Below, piece after piece: positions 30,170 to 38,699 of a DNA stretch of 64,000 nt. Position 1 is the first letter of the stretch; each line of letters opens with the position of its first letter. This DNA is from JAEZBP01 sp963832725 (GTDB lineage: Bacteria; Myxococcota_A; Polyangia; Polyangiales; Sandaracinaceae). Both the position numbers and the translations under genes were made by a program. The DNA is taken from positions 2,418,001 through 2,482,000 of the forward strand of contig CAWHVG010000005.1 in NCBI GenBank assembly GCA_963832725.1. The letters run 5' to 3'. The notes beneath the pieces were generated by a model. That model was not told the DNA's origin and ran no database searches. It saw only the letters and a program-made list of their open reading frames with translations.

Positions 30170-30601
30170 TTACTTACGCTGTCCGAGCGCCTTGCGCACC
30201 TTCAGGAGCAGCTCCTCGGTCTTGAAGGGCTTGGTGACGTAGAAGCGCGCGCCCGCGTTGATGCCGGCGATCACGTCGCGAGGGCCTGTGCGGGCGGTCA
30301 GCATCACCACCGGGACCCGCGAGAGCTTCGGGTCGTGCTTGAGCTGGCGGGCGAGCGTGAGCCCGTCCATCCGCGGCATCATCAGATCCGTCACGACCAC
30401 GTCGGGCGAGGCCGATCGCGCCTTCTCGAGCGCGTCCTGCCCGTCGATCGCCGTCACGACGTCGCCGAGCGCGCGCATGACGTGCTCCAGCATCTTGAGG
30501 AGGTCCGGATCGTCCTCCGCCACCAGGATGCAGGGCCTCGATCCCGGGCTCGTCGGGACAGACACGCCGGGGACGTTAGTACCGAACCCGGAGGGATGCA
30601 C
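30170..30601 (-). CDS. single-domain response regulator (receiver)
   Basis: A 143-residue protein; after about 20 residues it is a complete receiver domain: acidic pocket 'LVAEDDPDLL', phospho-acceptor Asp in 'VVVTDLMMPRMDG', Thr/Ser in 'VVMLTARTG' and Lys in 'FYVTKPFKTEELL'. There is no output domain, so it passes phosphoryl groups to other proteins or acts by protein contact. No histidine kinase is in the window. Directly upstream of lnt in the same direction. Confidence 0.88.
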   Translation of the reverse strand: MHPSGFGTNVPGVSVPTSPGSRPCILVAEDDPDLLKMLEHVMRALGDVVTAIDGQDALEKARSASPDVVVTDLMMPRMDGLTLARQLKHDPKLSRVPVVMLTARTGPRDVIAGINAGARFYVTKPFKTEELLLKVRKALGQRK

Positions 30602-30619
30602 GCCGCCGGCGGAGAAAGC

Positions 30620-33203
30620 TCAACGCACGACTTCGGAGGGCACGGGCCGTGACTTGGTCCGCCGCCGGAAGCGGTTCGGAGGCACCTTCGGCGCGGCCAC
30701 CCGCAGCAGCGCCGGCTGCACGATCAGCGTCGACACCAAGGACAGACCGACCGTCACCGCGATGAGCTCACCGAAGCGCCGCACCGGGATGAACGAGCTG
30801 AGGAGCATCACCCCGAAGCCGAGCATCAGTGTCACACTCGACACCACAATGCCCCGTCCGGTGCTGCGGGCGGCGCGCAGGATCGCCACGCTCCGCAACG
30901 CACGATTGCTCGTCTCCTCCCGATAGCGGGCGAGGATGTGGATCGACGCGTCCACGGCCAGGCCGAGGCTGATCGAGAACACGATGACCGTCGCCGCGTT
31001 GAGCGGAATCCCGCGGAGCGCCATCCAGCCGACCGTGCCGATGAGCGGGATGAGGTTGGGCGGCAGGGTGAGCAGGCCGAGGCGCCAGCTCCGGAAGAGC
31101 ACGACCATCATCCCGAAGATGATCAGGACCGCCGTGCCCAGGCTCCCGAGGAGATCGCGGACCACCGCGTCGAGGCCGACCGACCCGGTGTAGGCCTCGC
31201 CGGTCATGGCCACCGTGACGCCGAGCGGCCCGTAGGTGCGGCTCATGCGAGCGCGGAGCTGCTGGATGAGGTTCAGGGTCGCGCGGGCGCCGATGTCCGC
31301 CAGGCGCACCTGGATCCGAGCCACGCGGCCGTCATCGGCCTCGAACGCCGTCAGCGGATCGGGCTCGGCCCGCGCGAAGAGCAACCCCAGCGCAGCAACC
31401 TGATCGTGGCTGCGGAAGGGCTCGCCGGCGGCACCGGCATCGCCGCTGATACGCGCCCACGACTCGTGGAGGTAGTCGGTCGGGCTCATGGTCGAGAGCA
31501 CGCCGGGCTGCTCGCGGAGCCACGCCTGTGTCTCGTCCACCGCCGCCAGCACCTCGGGATCGTCGAAGCGGCCGTCCTCGGGCGCCGTGAGCATGATCTC
31601 CAGCGGTCGAACGCCGTCGAGCTTCTCCTCCATGAGGTGGGTGCTGCGGAACGCGGTGTCGCCCTGCTCGAACTCGTCGAGGAGGGAGCTGTCGATCTTC
31701 ACGCTGAACGCGCCGGCCAAGCCACCTGCCGTGAGCAGCCCCGCCACCGTCAGGGGCACCCAGGGTCGCCGGAGCACGCTGCGGGTCGTCCCGACGATGC
31801 CCCGCTCGAGCCAGCCGCGGTCCAGGATGTGCGCGACGCGGCCGGGTCGATTCTGCGGCGGGAGCGGCGGCCGGAAGAAGGACATCGCCGCCGGGAGGAA
31901 GACGATGGTGACCACGTAGGCGATCATCACGCCGATCGCGGCGATGATACCGAAGCCACGCAGCATGCCCGTCCGCGAGACCACCAGGGAGCCGAGGCCG
32001 ACCGAGGTCGTGGCGGAGGTGAGGAAACAGGCGAGCGCCATGGCCCGCACGGTCTTCTGTCCGGCTTCCAGCTTGGTCGAGCTGTGCTCGAGCTCCTCTC
32101 GGTAGCGACCGATCAGGTGGATCGAGTCGCTGACACCGACGATGATCAAGAGCGGCGGGATGATGTTGTTGATGACGTTGAGCGGCTCGCCGACGAGCGC
32201 CATCGAGCCGATCGTCATGAGCACGCTGATGCCGACGGCGACGACCGGCAGTATCATCCCCGGCACCCACCGAAACGACAGGTAGAGCAGGATGAGGCAC
32301 ACCAAGAGGGTGAGCGGGACCATCCTGAGGTTGTCGTGCTCCATCTTGACGACGATGGAGTTGAAGAGGTGGGGAAGGCCCGCCGGCGAGACCGTGACGC
32401 CCGCCGGCGGTGGATGCGCCGCCAGCCAGGCGTCGATGTCGTCGACGGTGCTGCGCATCACGTCGTGGTCCTCGACCCGCTCGTCGAGGAAGAGCGCCAC
32501 GGCGGTCAGCGTGTGGTCCCGGCTGAGGAGGCGCCCCTCGAGCATCGGCGCGTTCTGCAGGGCTCTCAACAGCGCCGCGCGCTCGTCCTGGCTGATGGTG
32601 CCGCCCTCGATCGCGCGGCCGTAACGGATGGTGCCGAGCCGATTCGCGATGGTCCCGATGCCCATCGGGAAGCGTTCTGGAGCCGCCAACACCAATGCGC
32701 CGAGCGCGTCCTCCACGGCCGGATCGACGGCGGGCTCGTCCCCGACCTCGTCGAGCGTCTCGCCGCCCAGGTCGTCGAGCGTCTCACCGTCGCCCAGGTC
32801 GTCGAGCGTCTCACCGCCCCCATCGTCCGCGGTCTCGCCATCGGGATCCATCGGCACGGCCAGCGGCGTGACCGTGATGCCCTCGACCCGGTTGACGTAG
32901 GCCTTGTCCGCGAACGAGGTCGCCAAGAGGTGCACGTAGCCCAGCGGGGCGGCCGCGAGGACGTCCTCGGCCTCCACCAGGAGCAGCACGACGTGGTCCG
33001 GGTTGCCGAAGCGCCGGTTGAACTCCGCGGAGACCTGCGCCTGGTTCTCCACCGAGCTCGCGGTGAGCTGCTGCGGAGTGGGATCGGCGACCAGCCTGGG
33101 AATCCAGAATCCCGGTCCCGATCGTCAACAGGGCGATCATTCCGAGGGCCGCTCCACGTCGCTGCGTGACGAACCTGGCGATCGCGTCGAAAAGGGCTTG
33201 CAC
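30620..33203 (-). CDS. RND superfamily (MMPL-type) exporter, one frameshift
   Basis: A GTG at 33203 gives VQALFDAIARFVTQRRGAALGMIALLTIGTGIL (first membrane helix). The frame breaks at 33100-33104 (GAATC on plus); with GATC restored the protein reads 'ILDPRLVADPTPQQLTASS' and continues for about 860 residues. Two blocks of five to six helices with large periplasmic loops follow ('VPLTLLVCLILLYLSFRWVPG', 'IIAAIGVMIAYVVTIVFLPA', 'SISLGLAVDASIHILARYREE'), the SecDF/MMPL arrangement used for lipid or hydrophobic compound export. An acidic low-complexity loop 'GETLDDLGDGETLDDLGGETL' sits after residue 140. Downstream of bioA in the same direction. Confidence 0.85.
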
Positions 33204-33290
33204 TGCCGCTCGGAGTGTAGGCGGAGACGGAGTCTCGGGGGGAAATAGGTTGGCCCGCGGCCCCAGCCCCTCTTCCGGGGGCCCGACATT

Positions 33291-34610
33291 TCAAGCAGGG
33301 CGGCGCAAGGCGGCCCGGATGCTGTCCTCCACGATCGAGAGGAGCAGCGAGAGATCGTCCTCGCCGATGTTCAGCGGAGGAGTGACGTACACGGTATCGC
33401 CCAGCGGGCGCAAGAAGGCTCCTCGTTCGAGGGCTTCGTCGAACACGCGCCAGCCGAGACGCCCATGATAACCCGCGTCCCCGACATCGGCTGCCCCGAT
33501 CAACCCGAGACTGCGTGTTCTGCGTACCCCGGCGATCTCACCGATGCGCTCGAACGCGCTCGCCACCCGGGGCGCTTTGGCCACCACCTGTCCCACGATG
33601 TCCTCGTCGCGATAGATGGACAGCACTTCCCGCGCCACGGCCGCCCCGAGCGGATTGCCGCAAAATGTGTGACCGTGCATCAACGCACGCTCCTCGTTGC
33701 CACGGAATCCCTGGTACACCCGCTCGGTGGCGAGGGTGGCCGCCATCGGCAGGACCCCGGCCGTGAAGCCTTTGGCGACACACATCAGATCGGGCACCAC
33801 GCCGGCCAGCTCGCACGCCCACATCGCGCCGGTGCGGCCGTAGCCGGTGAAGACCTCATCGGCGATCAGGAAGGTGTCGGCCGCGTGAGTCGCCTCGCGA
33901 ATGCGGCGGAGCACCTCCGGCGGATGCATCCGCATGCCCGCCGCGCCCTGGACCAGCGGCTCCACCACCACGCCCGCGATCTCGTCGCCGCGCTCGCGCA
34001 GCGTCCGCTCCACGTGGTCGACCACCCGCTCCCAGCCCAGCGCGTCGTCCGGGTGCGGAGGGCGGATCACCTCGAAGAGAAGCGGCGCGAAGACACGGCT
34101 GAACTCCTCGAGCGCGGCCAGGCTCGCGGCGCCGATCGTATCACCGTGATACGCGCCGGCGAGGGCGAGGAAGCGCGTCCGCGCGGGCCGGCCGTTCTGC
34201 TGCCAGTGCTGAAACGCCGCCTTCACGGCCACCTCGACCGAAGTCGAGCCGTCGTCGGAGAAGTGCACGCGGGTCAGGCCCTCGGGTGCGACGTCGGCGA
34301 GCTCTTTGGCCAGCAGCGCCACGGGAGCGTGGGTGATCCCGCCCGCCGCGACGTGCATCAGCGACTCGGCCTGGCGGACCAACGCGGCGCGCAGCCGGGG
34401 GTACTGATGGCCGAGGGTGAGGGTCCACCAGGACGCGTTCCCGTCGAGGAGCCGCCGGCCGTCCGCATCCTCGATGTAGGTCCCTTCCCCACCCACGACG
34501 ACGAGCGGATCGACGGATTCGTGCCGCTCGCTGGCCGTGTAGGGCGGCCAGACGTGCCGCCGCTCGAAATCGACGACCTCGGCGCGGGTCAGCTCGGGCG
34601 GCAAGCGCAT
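33291..34610 (-). CDS. bioA: adenosylmethionine-8-amino-7-oxononanoate aminotransferase
   Basis: Uses SAM as amino donor to make 7,8-diaminononanoate in biotin synthesis. The 439-residue protein contains the start 'DFERRHVWPPYTASERHESVDPLVVVGGEGTYIEDADGRRLLDG', 'GGITHAPVALLAKELADVAPEGLTRVHFSDDGSTSVEVAVKAA', 'GAYHGDTIGAASL', 'DEVFTGYGRTGAMWACE' and the PLP lysine in 'CVAKGFTAG', then 'HGHTFCGNPLGAAVA', all typical of BioA rather than other class III transaminases. Intact. No other bio gene is in the window. Confidence 0.92.
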   Translation of the reverse strand: MRLPPELTRAEVVDFERRHVWPPYTASERHESVDPLVVVGGEGTYIEDADGRRLLDGNASWWTLTLGHQYPRLRAALVRQAESLMHVAAGGITHAPVALLAKELADVAPEGLTRVHFSDDGSTSVEVAVKAAFQHWQQNGRPARTRFLALAGAYHGDTIGAASLAALEEFSRVFAPLLFEVIRPPHPDDALGWERVVDHVERTLRERGDEIAGVVVEPLVQGAAGMRMHPPEVLRRIREATHAADTFLIADEVFTGYGRTGAMWACELAGVVPDLMCVAKGFTAGVLPMAATLATERVYQGFRGNEERALMHGHTFCGNPLGAAVAREVLSIYRDEDIVGQVVAKAPRVASAFERIGEIAGVRRTRSLGLIGAADVGDAGYHGRLGWRVFDEALERGAFLRPLGDTVYVTPPLNIGEDDLSLLLSIVEDSIRAALRRPA

Positions 34611-34650
34611 CGCGGCGGACCCTGCGACGGAGCCGGCGCGGAAGCAAGCG

Positions 34651-35404
34651 TCAGCGACCGAAGCGCAAACGGTAGCTGAACATCACCGCGCCGCCCGAGG
34701 GCCCGCGCGAGACGTGGAGCGAATGACGCCGCCTGGCGCACGCACTGCTCGAAGCGGGCGTCCGAGAACCCGGAGCGCTCGATGTCGACCTGCGTGGCCT
34801 GACCGCTTCCGCCGAACGCGAAGACCAGGTCGAGCTCGCGGGGGGCGATGCTCCCGCGCTGCAGATAGCTCGCGTAGCAGCGCTGCAATCGCGGCGCGAT
34901 GGAGTGGAACGCGTCTCGGACCGCGGTCACGTCCATCCGACCTTCGCCGTCGACTTGCTCACCGCGGACGACGTGCACGTTTCCGGTCAGCTCGACGTCC
35001 TGTTCGACCGTCCGCACCGTGCCGCCGGTCTGGGCCACCGAGGCCGCGGCACCTTCCAAGGGCGCATCACGCACGATGACCTCCGTGCCGGGCGAGGGGA
35101 GGTCTTCGCCAAGACAAGCGCGAGCCCGCTGTTGGATCTCCGCCGCGCGGGCGACCAGCGCCTCCAGCGCGCGCTCCGCGTCACGTCGGGCCGCCGCGTC
35201 CCGCCCCCGTCGGCTCTGCGTCTGAGACTCGTCGATCAGCCGCACCACCCGCTGCAGCGCAGCATTCTCGCGCTCGACGCACGACGCCAACGAGCGAACC
35301 CGGCTCAGCGCCTCACCTCGGTCGGACTCGCTCAGGTCCTGAGCCGAAGCCCACGCCGGCAGCGCCAACGAGAGCACGGCGAGGAGAATGATTCGTGTGG
35401 GCAT
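34651..35404 (-). CDS. AgmX/PglI C-terminal domain protein, secreted, one frameshift
   Basis: Signal peptide MPTRIILLAVLSLALPAWASAQ, then a coiled-coil-like helical segment, then an AgmX/PglI-type C-terminal domain ('VRDAFHSIAPRLQRCYASYLQRG', 'ELDLVFAFGGSGQATQVDIERSGFSDARFEQCV'). The domain should end '...PSGGAVMFSYRLRFGR'. That sequence is present in another frame and is reached by removing one A at about 34721-34725 (GAATG to GATG), giving a stop at 34651. Without the repair the frame would run 20 bases into bioA. In characterised systems this domain is found in myxobacterial gliding and envelope proteins. Role here unknown. Confidence 0.75.
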
Positions 35405-35566
35405 GCGGACTCCAGTCTAGTGGCATCCCGCGCCTCGTCCCGCTTTCGTGCGGGCAGCCCGAGGGGAACGGCGGTCCGGCGCGCGCGTGCCCTTACGGAC
35501 GCACGGAAGCGCGGAGATGTTCAGGTAGGACCGCGAACCGGGATCGCGAGCGGAACGACGCGACCC

Positions 35567-35672
35567 TCAAATCCCCGACCGAGCTGCAGATCGGTTGGCG
35601 CTCCCGTCCATCCCATGGCCGAGCCGCCCGTTGGTGCCCTTGCCCCAACAGAACACCTCCCCGCGTCGAGCC
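35567..35672 (-). pseudogene. RCC1-repeat gene remnant
   Basis: In the 310-base gap between two divergent genes a minus-strand frame reads 'GEVFCWGKGTNGRLGHGMDG' and then a stop at 35567. This is one RCC1-type beta-propeller repeat (C-W-G-x-G-x-x-G-x-L-G). No further repeats or start are found, so it is a fragment of a lost gene. Nothing else is seen in the gap. Confidence 0.45.
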
Positions 35673-35716
35673 GGTCGCCGCTACCGGAGCGGCGGACACT
35701 GCCCTACGCTCGCGCC

Positions 35717-36769
35717 ATGACGATCGACTGGAGCCGATGCCTCGTCTACGGAGCGACGGGCTACACGGGGGAGCTGATCGCCGAGCGCGCAGCCTCGCTG
35801 GGGATCTCGCCGATTCTGGGCGGGCGATCACGCGCGAAGGTGGAGGCGCTGGCGGAGCGCATGTCGATGCCATCGCGGGTGGTCGGGCTCGACGACCCGA
35901 GCGCCCTCGACAACGCGCTCGAGGACGTCGACGTCGTCATCCACGCGGCCGGCCCCTTCTCGAAGACCTCGAAGCCGATGGTCGACGCCTGCATCCGCAC
36001 CGGCACGCACTATCTCGACATCACCGGCGAGATCGACGTGTTCGAGGCGTGCGCGGGCCGTGACGGCGAGGCCACCGCCGCGGGAGTCATGCTGATGCCC
36101 GGCGTCGGCTTCGACGTCGTCCCCTCGGACTGCCTGGCCGCGCACGTGGCGACGCGCCTACCGGACGCGACGCACCTCGCGATCGCGATCTCGGGGATCG
36201 GCAGCAAGCCCTCACACGGTACGGCGGCGACAGCGGTCGAAGGCCTCGGCCGCCCAAACCTCGTCCGCCGCGATGGCGAGATCCGCGAAGTCCCCATGGG
36301 CTCGCTGCGCCAGCGCTTCGACTTCGGCCGGGGCCCCGAGAGCGCGCTCGGCATCCCGTGGGGAGACGTGAGCACCGCGTACCACTCCACGAAGATCCCG
36401 AACATCGACGTCTACATGCGCCTCCCGACCGCCGCGATGGCGGCCACGCGCGTGCTCCGCTACGCGAGCGGTCTGCTCGACACCAAGCCCGTGAAGCGCT
36501 TCCTCACCTCGCGCATCACGCCGGGCGGTCCGAGCCAAGAAGCGCGCTCCCGGGCCTTCAGCATCGTCGTCGCCGAAGCCCGCCGCGGCGACGAAGTGGC
36601 TCGCGCTCGCTTGCGCGTCGCGGACGGCTACACCCTGACCGCGCACAGCGCCCTCGAGATCGCGCGACGCGTGCTCGACGGAGCCGCCCAGCCCGGCTTC
36701 CGCACGCCCTCCATGGTCTTCGGCCCCGATTTCCCCCTCGACCTCGGCGGCGAGCGCGAAGATCTCTGA
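35717..36769 (+). CDS. saccharopine dehydrogenase-like NAD(P)-binding protein (trans-enoyl reductase family)
   Basis: The 350-residue protein starts MTIDWSRCLVYGATGYTGELIAERA with a Rossmann GATGYTG motif. Further family marks are 'VIHAAGPFSKTSKPMVDACIRTGTHYLDITGEIDVFEA', 'PGVGFDVVPSDCLAAHVA' and the end 'GYTLTAHSALEIARRVLDGAAQPGFRTPSMVFGPDF', as in the saccharopine-dehydrogenase-like/trans-acting enoyl reductase family. The substrate is unknown; lipid-related roles are known for mycobacterial members. A longer upstream open frame is ignored because coding character starts at this ATG. Confidence 0.85.
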   Translation: MTIDWSRCLVYGATGYTGELIAERAASLGISPILGGRSRAKVEALAERMSMPSRVVGLDDPSALDNALEDVDVVIHAAGPFSKTSKPMVDACIRTGTHYLDITGEIDVFEACAGRDGEATAAGVMLMPGVGFDVVPSDCLAAHVATRLPDATHLAIAISGIGSKPSHGTAATAVEGLGRPNLVRRDGEIREVPMGSLRQRFDFGRGPESALGIPWGDVSTAYHSTKIPNIDVYMRLPTAAMAATRVLRYASGLLDTKPVKRFLTSRITPGGPSQEARSRAFSIVVAEARRGDEVARARLRVADGYTLTAHSALEIARRVLDGAAQPGFRTPSMVFGPDFPLDLGGEREDL

Positions 36770-36794
36770 CGAGATCGCGCGCTCACGTCGCGCT

Positions 36795-37415
36795 TCACGT
36801 CCAGGTCACGTGCCACACGCAGTGGGGATCTCCGCGGTGCACGCATCGTGGCTGGGTGGAATGGACCTCGCGAGCACCAGCCACTTCCACCCCCGCTTTC
36901 ATCCACCCAGGGACCCCATGCTCGCAGAGGTAGTAGGGGAGGACCAGGTCGTGAAGGACCAACGATCCTTCTCTGGAGCTGACGTTGGGCCTCAACTCGC
37001 CACCGCGGAAATACTGACCCCAAATTATCCGAGATCGGCCCAACAAGAACCCAGGCGTACCAACCTTGAAGAACATTCTGTAGAGAAGGTTGAGATCGTG
37101 ATGCGAGATGAACTCTCCAAAGTCTCGCATCTCCTCGATACGCCCCCGCATGGGCCCGTCGAGGATCGCCCGGTCGATGTTCGCCACGATCGACACCGGT
37201 ATCCACACGAACGGGAGCGGCGGGGACTCGAACATCTCTCGGTATCGAGACTCGAGCCGTTCGGCGACGTCTTTCATACCCGCTGCGCCGTACCGTTCTT
37301 CCACGTAACGGTGCCGGGAGGCAGCCCAGTTCCCTTTACACTGGACGGACTCGAGGTTGGACAAGCGCGAGCGCACGCCCCAAAAGTCCTGGTCACTCAC
37401 CAACTGCACGGTCAT
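36795..37415 (-). CDS. myxobacterial protein with V4R/heme-NO-binding-like C-terminus
   Basis: The natural start is MTVQLVSDQDFWGV at 37415; the frame continues upstream but is Arg-rich there. The 206-residue protein has 'SHHDLNLLYRMFFKVGTPGFLLGRSRIIWGQYFRGG', then 'LVLHDLVLPYYLCEHGVPGWMKAGVEVAGA' and ends 'CVHRGDPHCVWHVTW'. The final Cys-x4-Gly-Asp-x2-Cys pattern resembles V4R/heme-NO-binding-like small-molecule sensors found in many copies in myxobacteria. Ligand unknown. GC is somewhat lower than in the neighbours. Confidence 0.55.
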   Translation of the reverse strand: MTVQLVSDQDFWGVRSRLSNLESVQCKGNWAASRHRYVEERYGAAGMKDVAERLESRYREMFESPPLPFVWIPVSIVANIDRAILDGPMRGRIEEMRDFGEFISHHDLNLLYRMFFKVGTPGFLLGRSRIIWGQYFRGGELRPNVSSREGSLVLHDLVLPYYLCEHGVPGWMKAGVEVAGAREVHSTQPRCVHRGDPHCVWHVTWT

Positions 37416-37510
37416 CGTATGAGAACGCAGCTTGGGCGGGAGCGTGCGTTTACGCCAGCCAGAAGCACGTCCACAGCGCAATTCGCGTGCCAGCGGATCA
37501 CCAGCGGGGC

Positions 37511-37824
37511 TCAGCCCGGCGAGACGTGGCCGGCGACCTGGCGCACCCAGGTGAGCTGCTCGGGCGTAAGCAGGAGGCGATCCACCAGGGTGCCTTCTTT
37601 GAGCCTGGCGCTGCCCTTCTGGTCGTGGGTGCGTGTGACGTCGGACGGGACGAATGCGTTCGTCACGCCACAGCTCGAGAGTGCGCAGAAGTTCACCCGG
37701 TGCCAGATCGGGTCGTCGTGCGCACGCGCCACCTCGCGCCGGCCACGAAACCCGCAACGGCGCCCGCCACCGGCCGGGTGAACGAGGCGAAGCCGGAGTG
37801 GCCGGTGGGCACGGCCGAAGACAT
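37511..37824 (-). CDS. possible small protein, frameshifted
   Basis: The ATG at 37824 follows GAGGG and reads 'MSSAVPTGHSGFASFTRPVAG' then a hydrophobic 'AGAVAGFVAGAR'. In a second frame, from about 37735, the text continues with convincing protein sequence: 'VARAHDDPIWHRVNFCALSS', 'CGVTNAFVPSDVTRTHDQ', ending at 37511. Joining them needs one base change. About 105 residues with one membrane-like segment. The family is not recognised. Confidence 0.4.
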
Positions 37825-37913
37825 GAGACCCTCGCGAGAACAGCGAGTCTGCCAAGAGCGTCGACGCTCCGACCGGCGCACGACGTCAGTCCGAGATCAT
37901 CCGCTCGGAGATA

Positions 37914-38699
37914 TCACCGGAGCGCGGCGAAAGCCGACTCGACCACGGGCCGTACGGCGGCTCGCGCTCCCGCTCGATACACCCCGCCGTGGGCGCCGAC
38001 CAGGTGCTCGAAGGGCAGCGAGAGCAGACGCTCGAAGTCGCCCGCGAGACCCGAGCCGTCCTTCTCGAGCCGCTTCTTCAACCACATGGGCCCGATGAGG
38101 AGCTCCCGCCGGAAGCCGAGCAGGGGCATGCTGGCCCGCGCCATCAGCGAGCAGAGGGGGATGCCCTCGCGCAGGTCCTGCAGCGCGTCGCAGGTGACGA
38201 GGAGCCCGCCGTCCACATCGAGACGGATCGCACCCTCGGGCGGCTGGGCGTGCTCGAAGACGAAGAGCTCGCCGTCGAAGGGGAGCCGTCCCCGGACGAG
38301 CTCGCGCGGCGCGATCCCGACGTCTTCCGGTTGTCCCGGCAGGGCCCAGTATGTCGCTCCAAAGCGCTCCACCGAGTAAGGGACGTCCACCGAATGCCCG
38401 TGCCCGAGGCGGACCACGTGCGCGACCTTGCCCAGCCGGAGCAGCTCTTCTTCGCCGCCGGGATCGAGCCGAATCGGATCGACCAAGGTGAGCTCGTCGC
38501 CCCGGCGCAGCACCACCATGTTGCGGCCGATCGTCATCCCCGGCGCCATGCGGAAGGTGCCCTGCACCAGGAAGACACCGTCGAAGATCTCTCGGAGCGG
38601 CCCGTGCTTTCCCTCCGGCGGATGCGTGCTCATCGACGCGATGATGCCGCCGAACGAGCGCGGGGCCAACGGATCGGAGTACATCAGCCGTGGGGCCAT
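37914..38699 (-). CDS. metallo-beta-lactamase-fold protein, probably non-catalytic
   Basis: A 261-residue protein. An internal Met (MSTHPPEGKHGPLREIFDGVF) is a possible start. The sequence follows the MBL fold: 'IGRNMVVLRRGDELTLVDPIRL', 'VAHVVRLGHGHSVDVPYSVERFGATYWALPG', 'GLLVTCDALQD', 'FEHLVGAHGGVYR'. The metal motif HxHxDH is degraded to GHGHSVDVPY, so hydrolase activity is uncertain. The N-terminus overlaps the ftsK end by 16 bases, same strand. Confidence 0.65.
   Translation of the reverse strand: MAPRLMYSDPLAPRSFGGIIASMSTHPPEGKHGPLREIFDGVFLVQGTFRMAPGMTIGRNMVVLRRGDELTLVDPIRLDPGGEEELLRLGKVAHVVRLGHGHSVDVPYSVERFGATYWALPGQPEDVGIAPRELVRGRLPFDGELFVFEHAQPPEGAIRLDVDGGLLVTCDALQDLREGIPLCSLMARASMPLLGFRRELLIGPMWLKKRLEKDGSGLAGDFERLLSLPFEHLVGAHGGVYRAGARAAVRPVVESAFAALR

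Noticed and set aside
34904..35716. N-terminal extension of the saccharopine dehydrogenase-like gene
   Set aside because: This stretch is antisense to the AgmX-like gene and the RCC1 relic and has shadow composition; the family starts at 35717.
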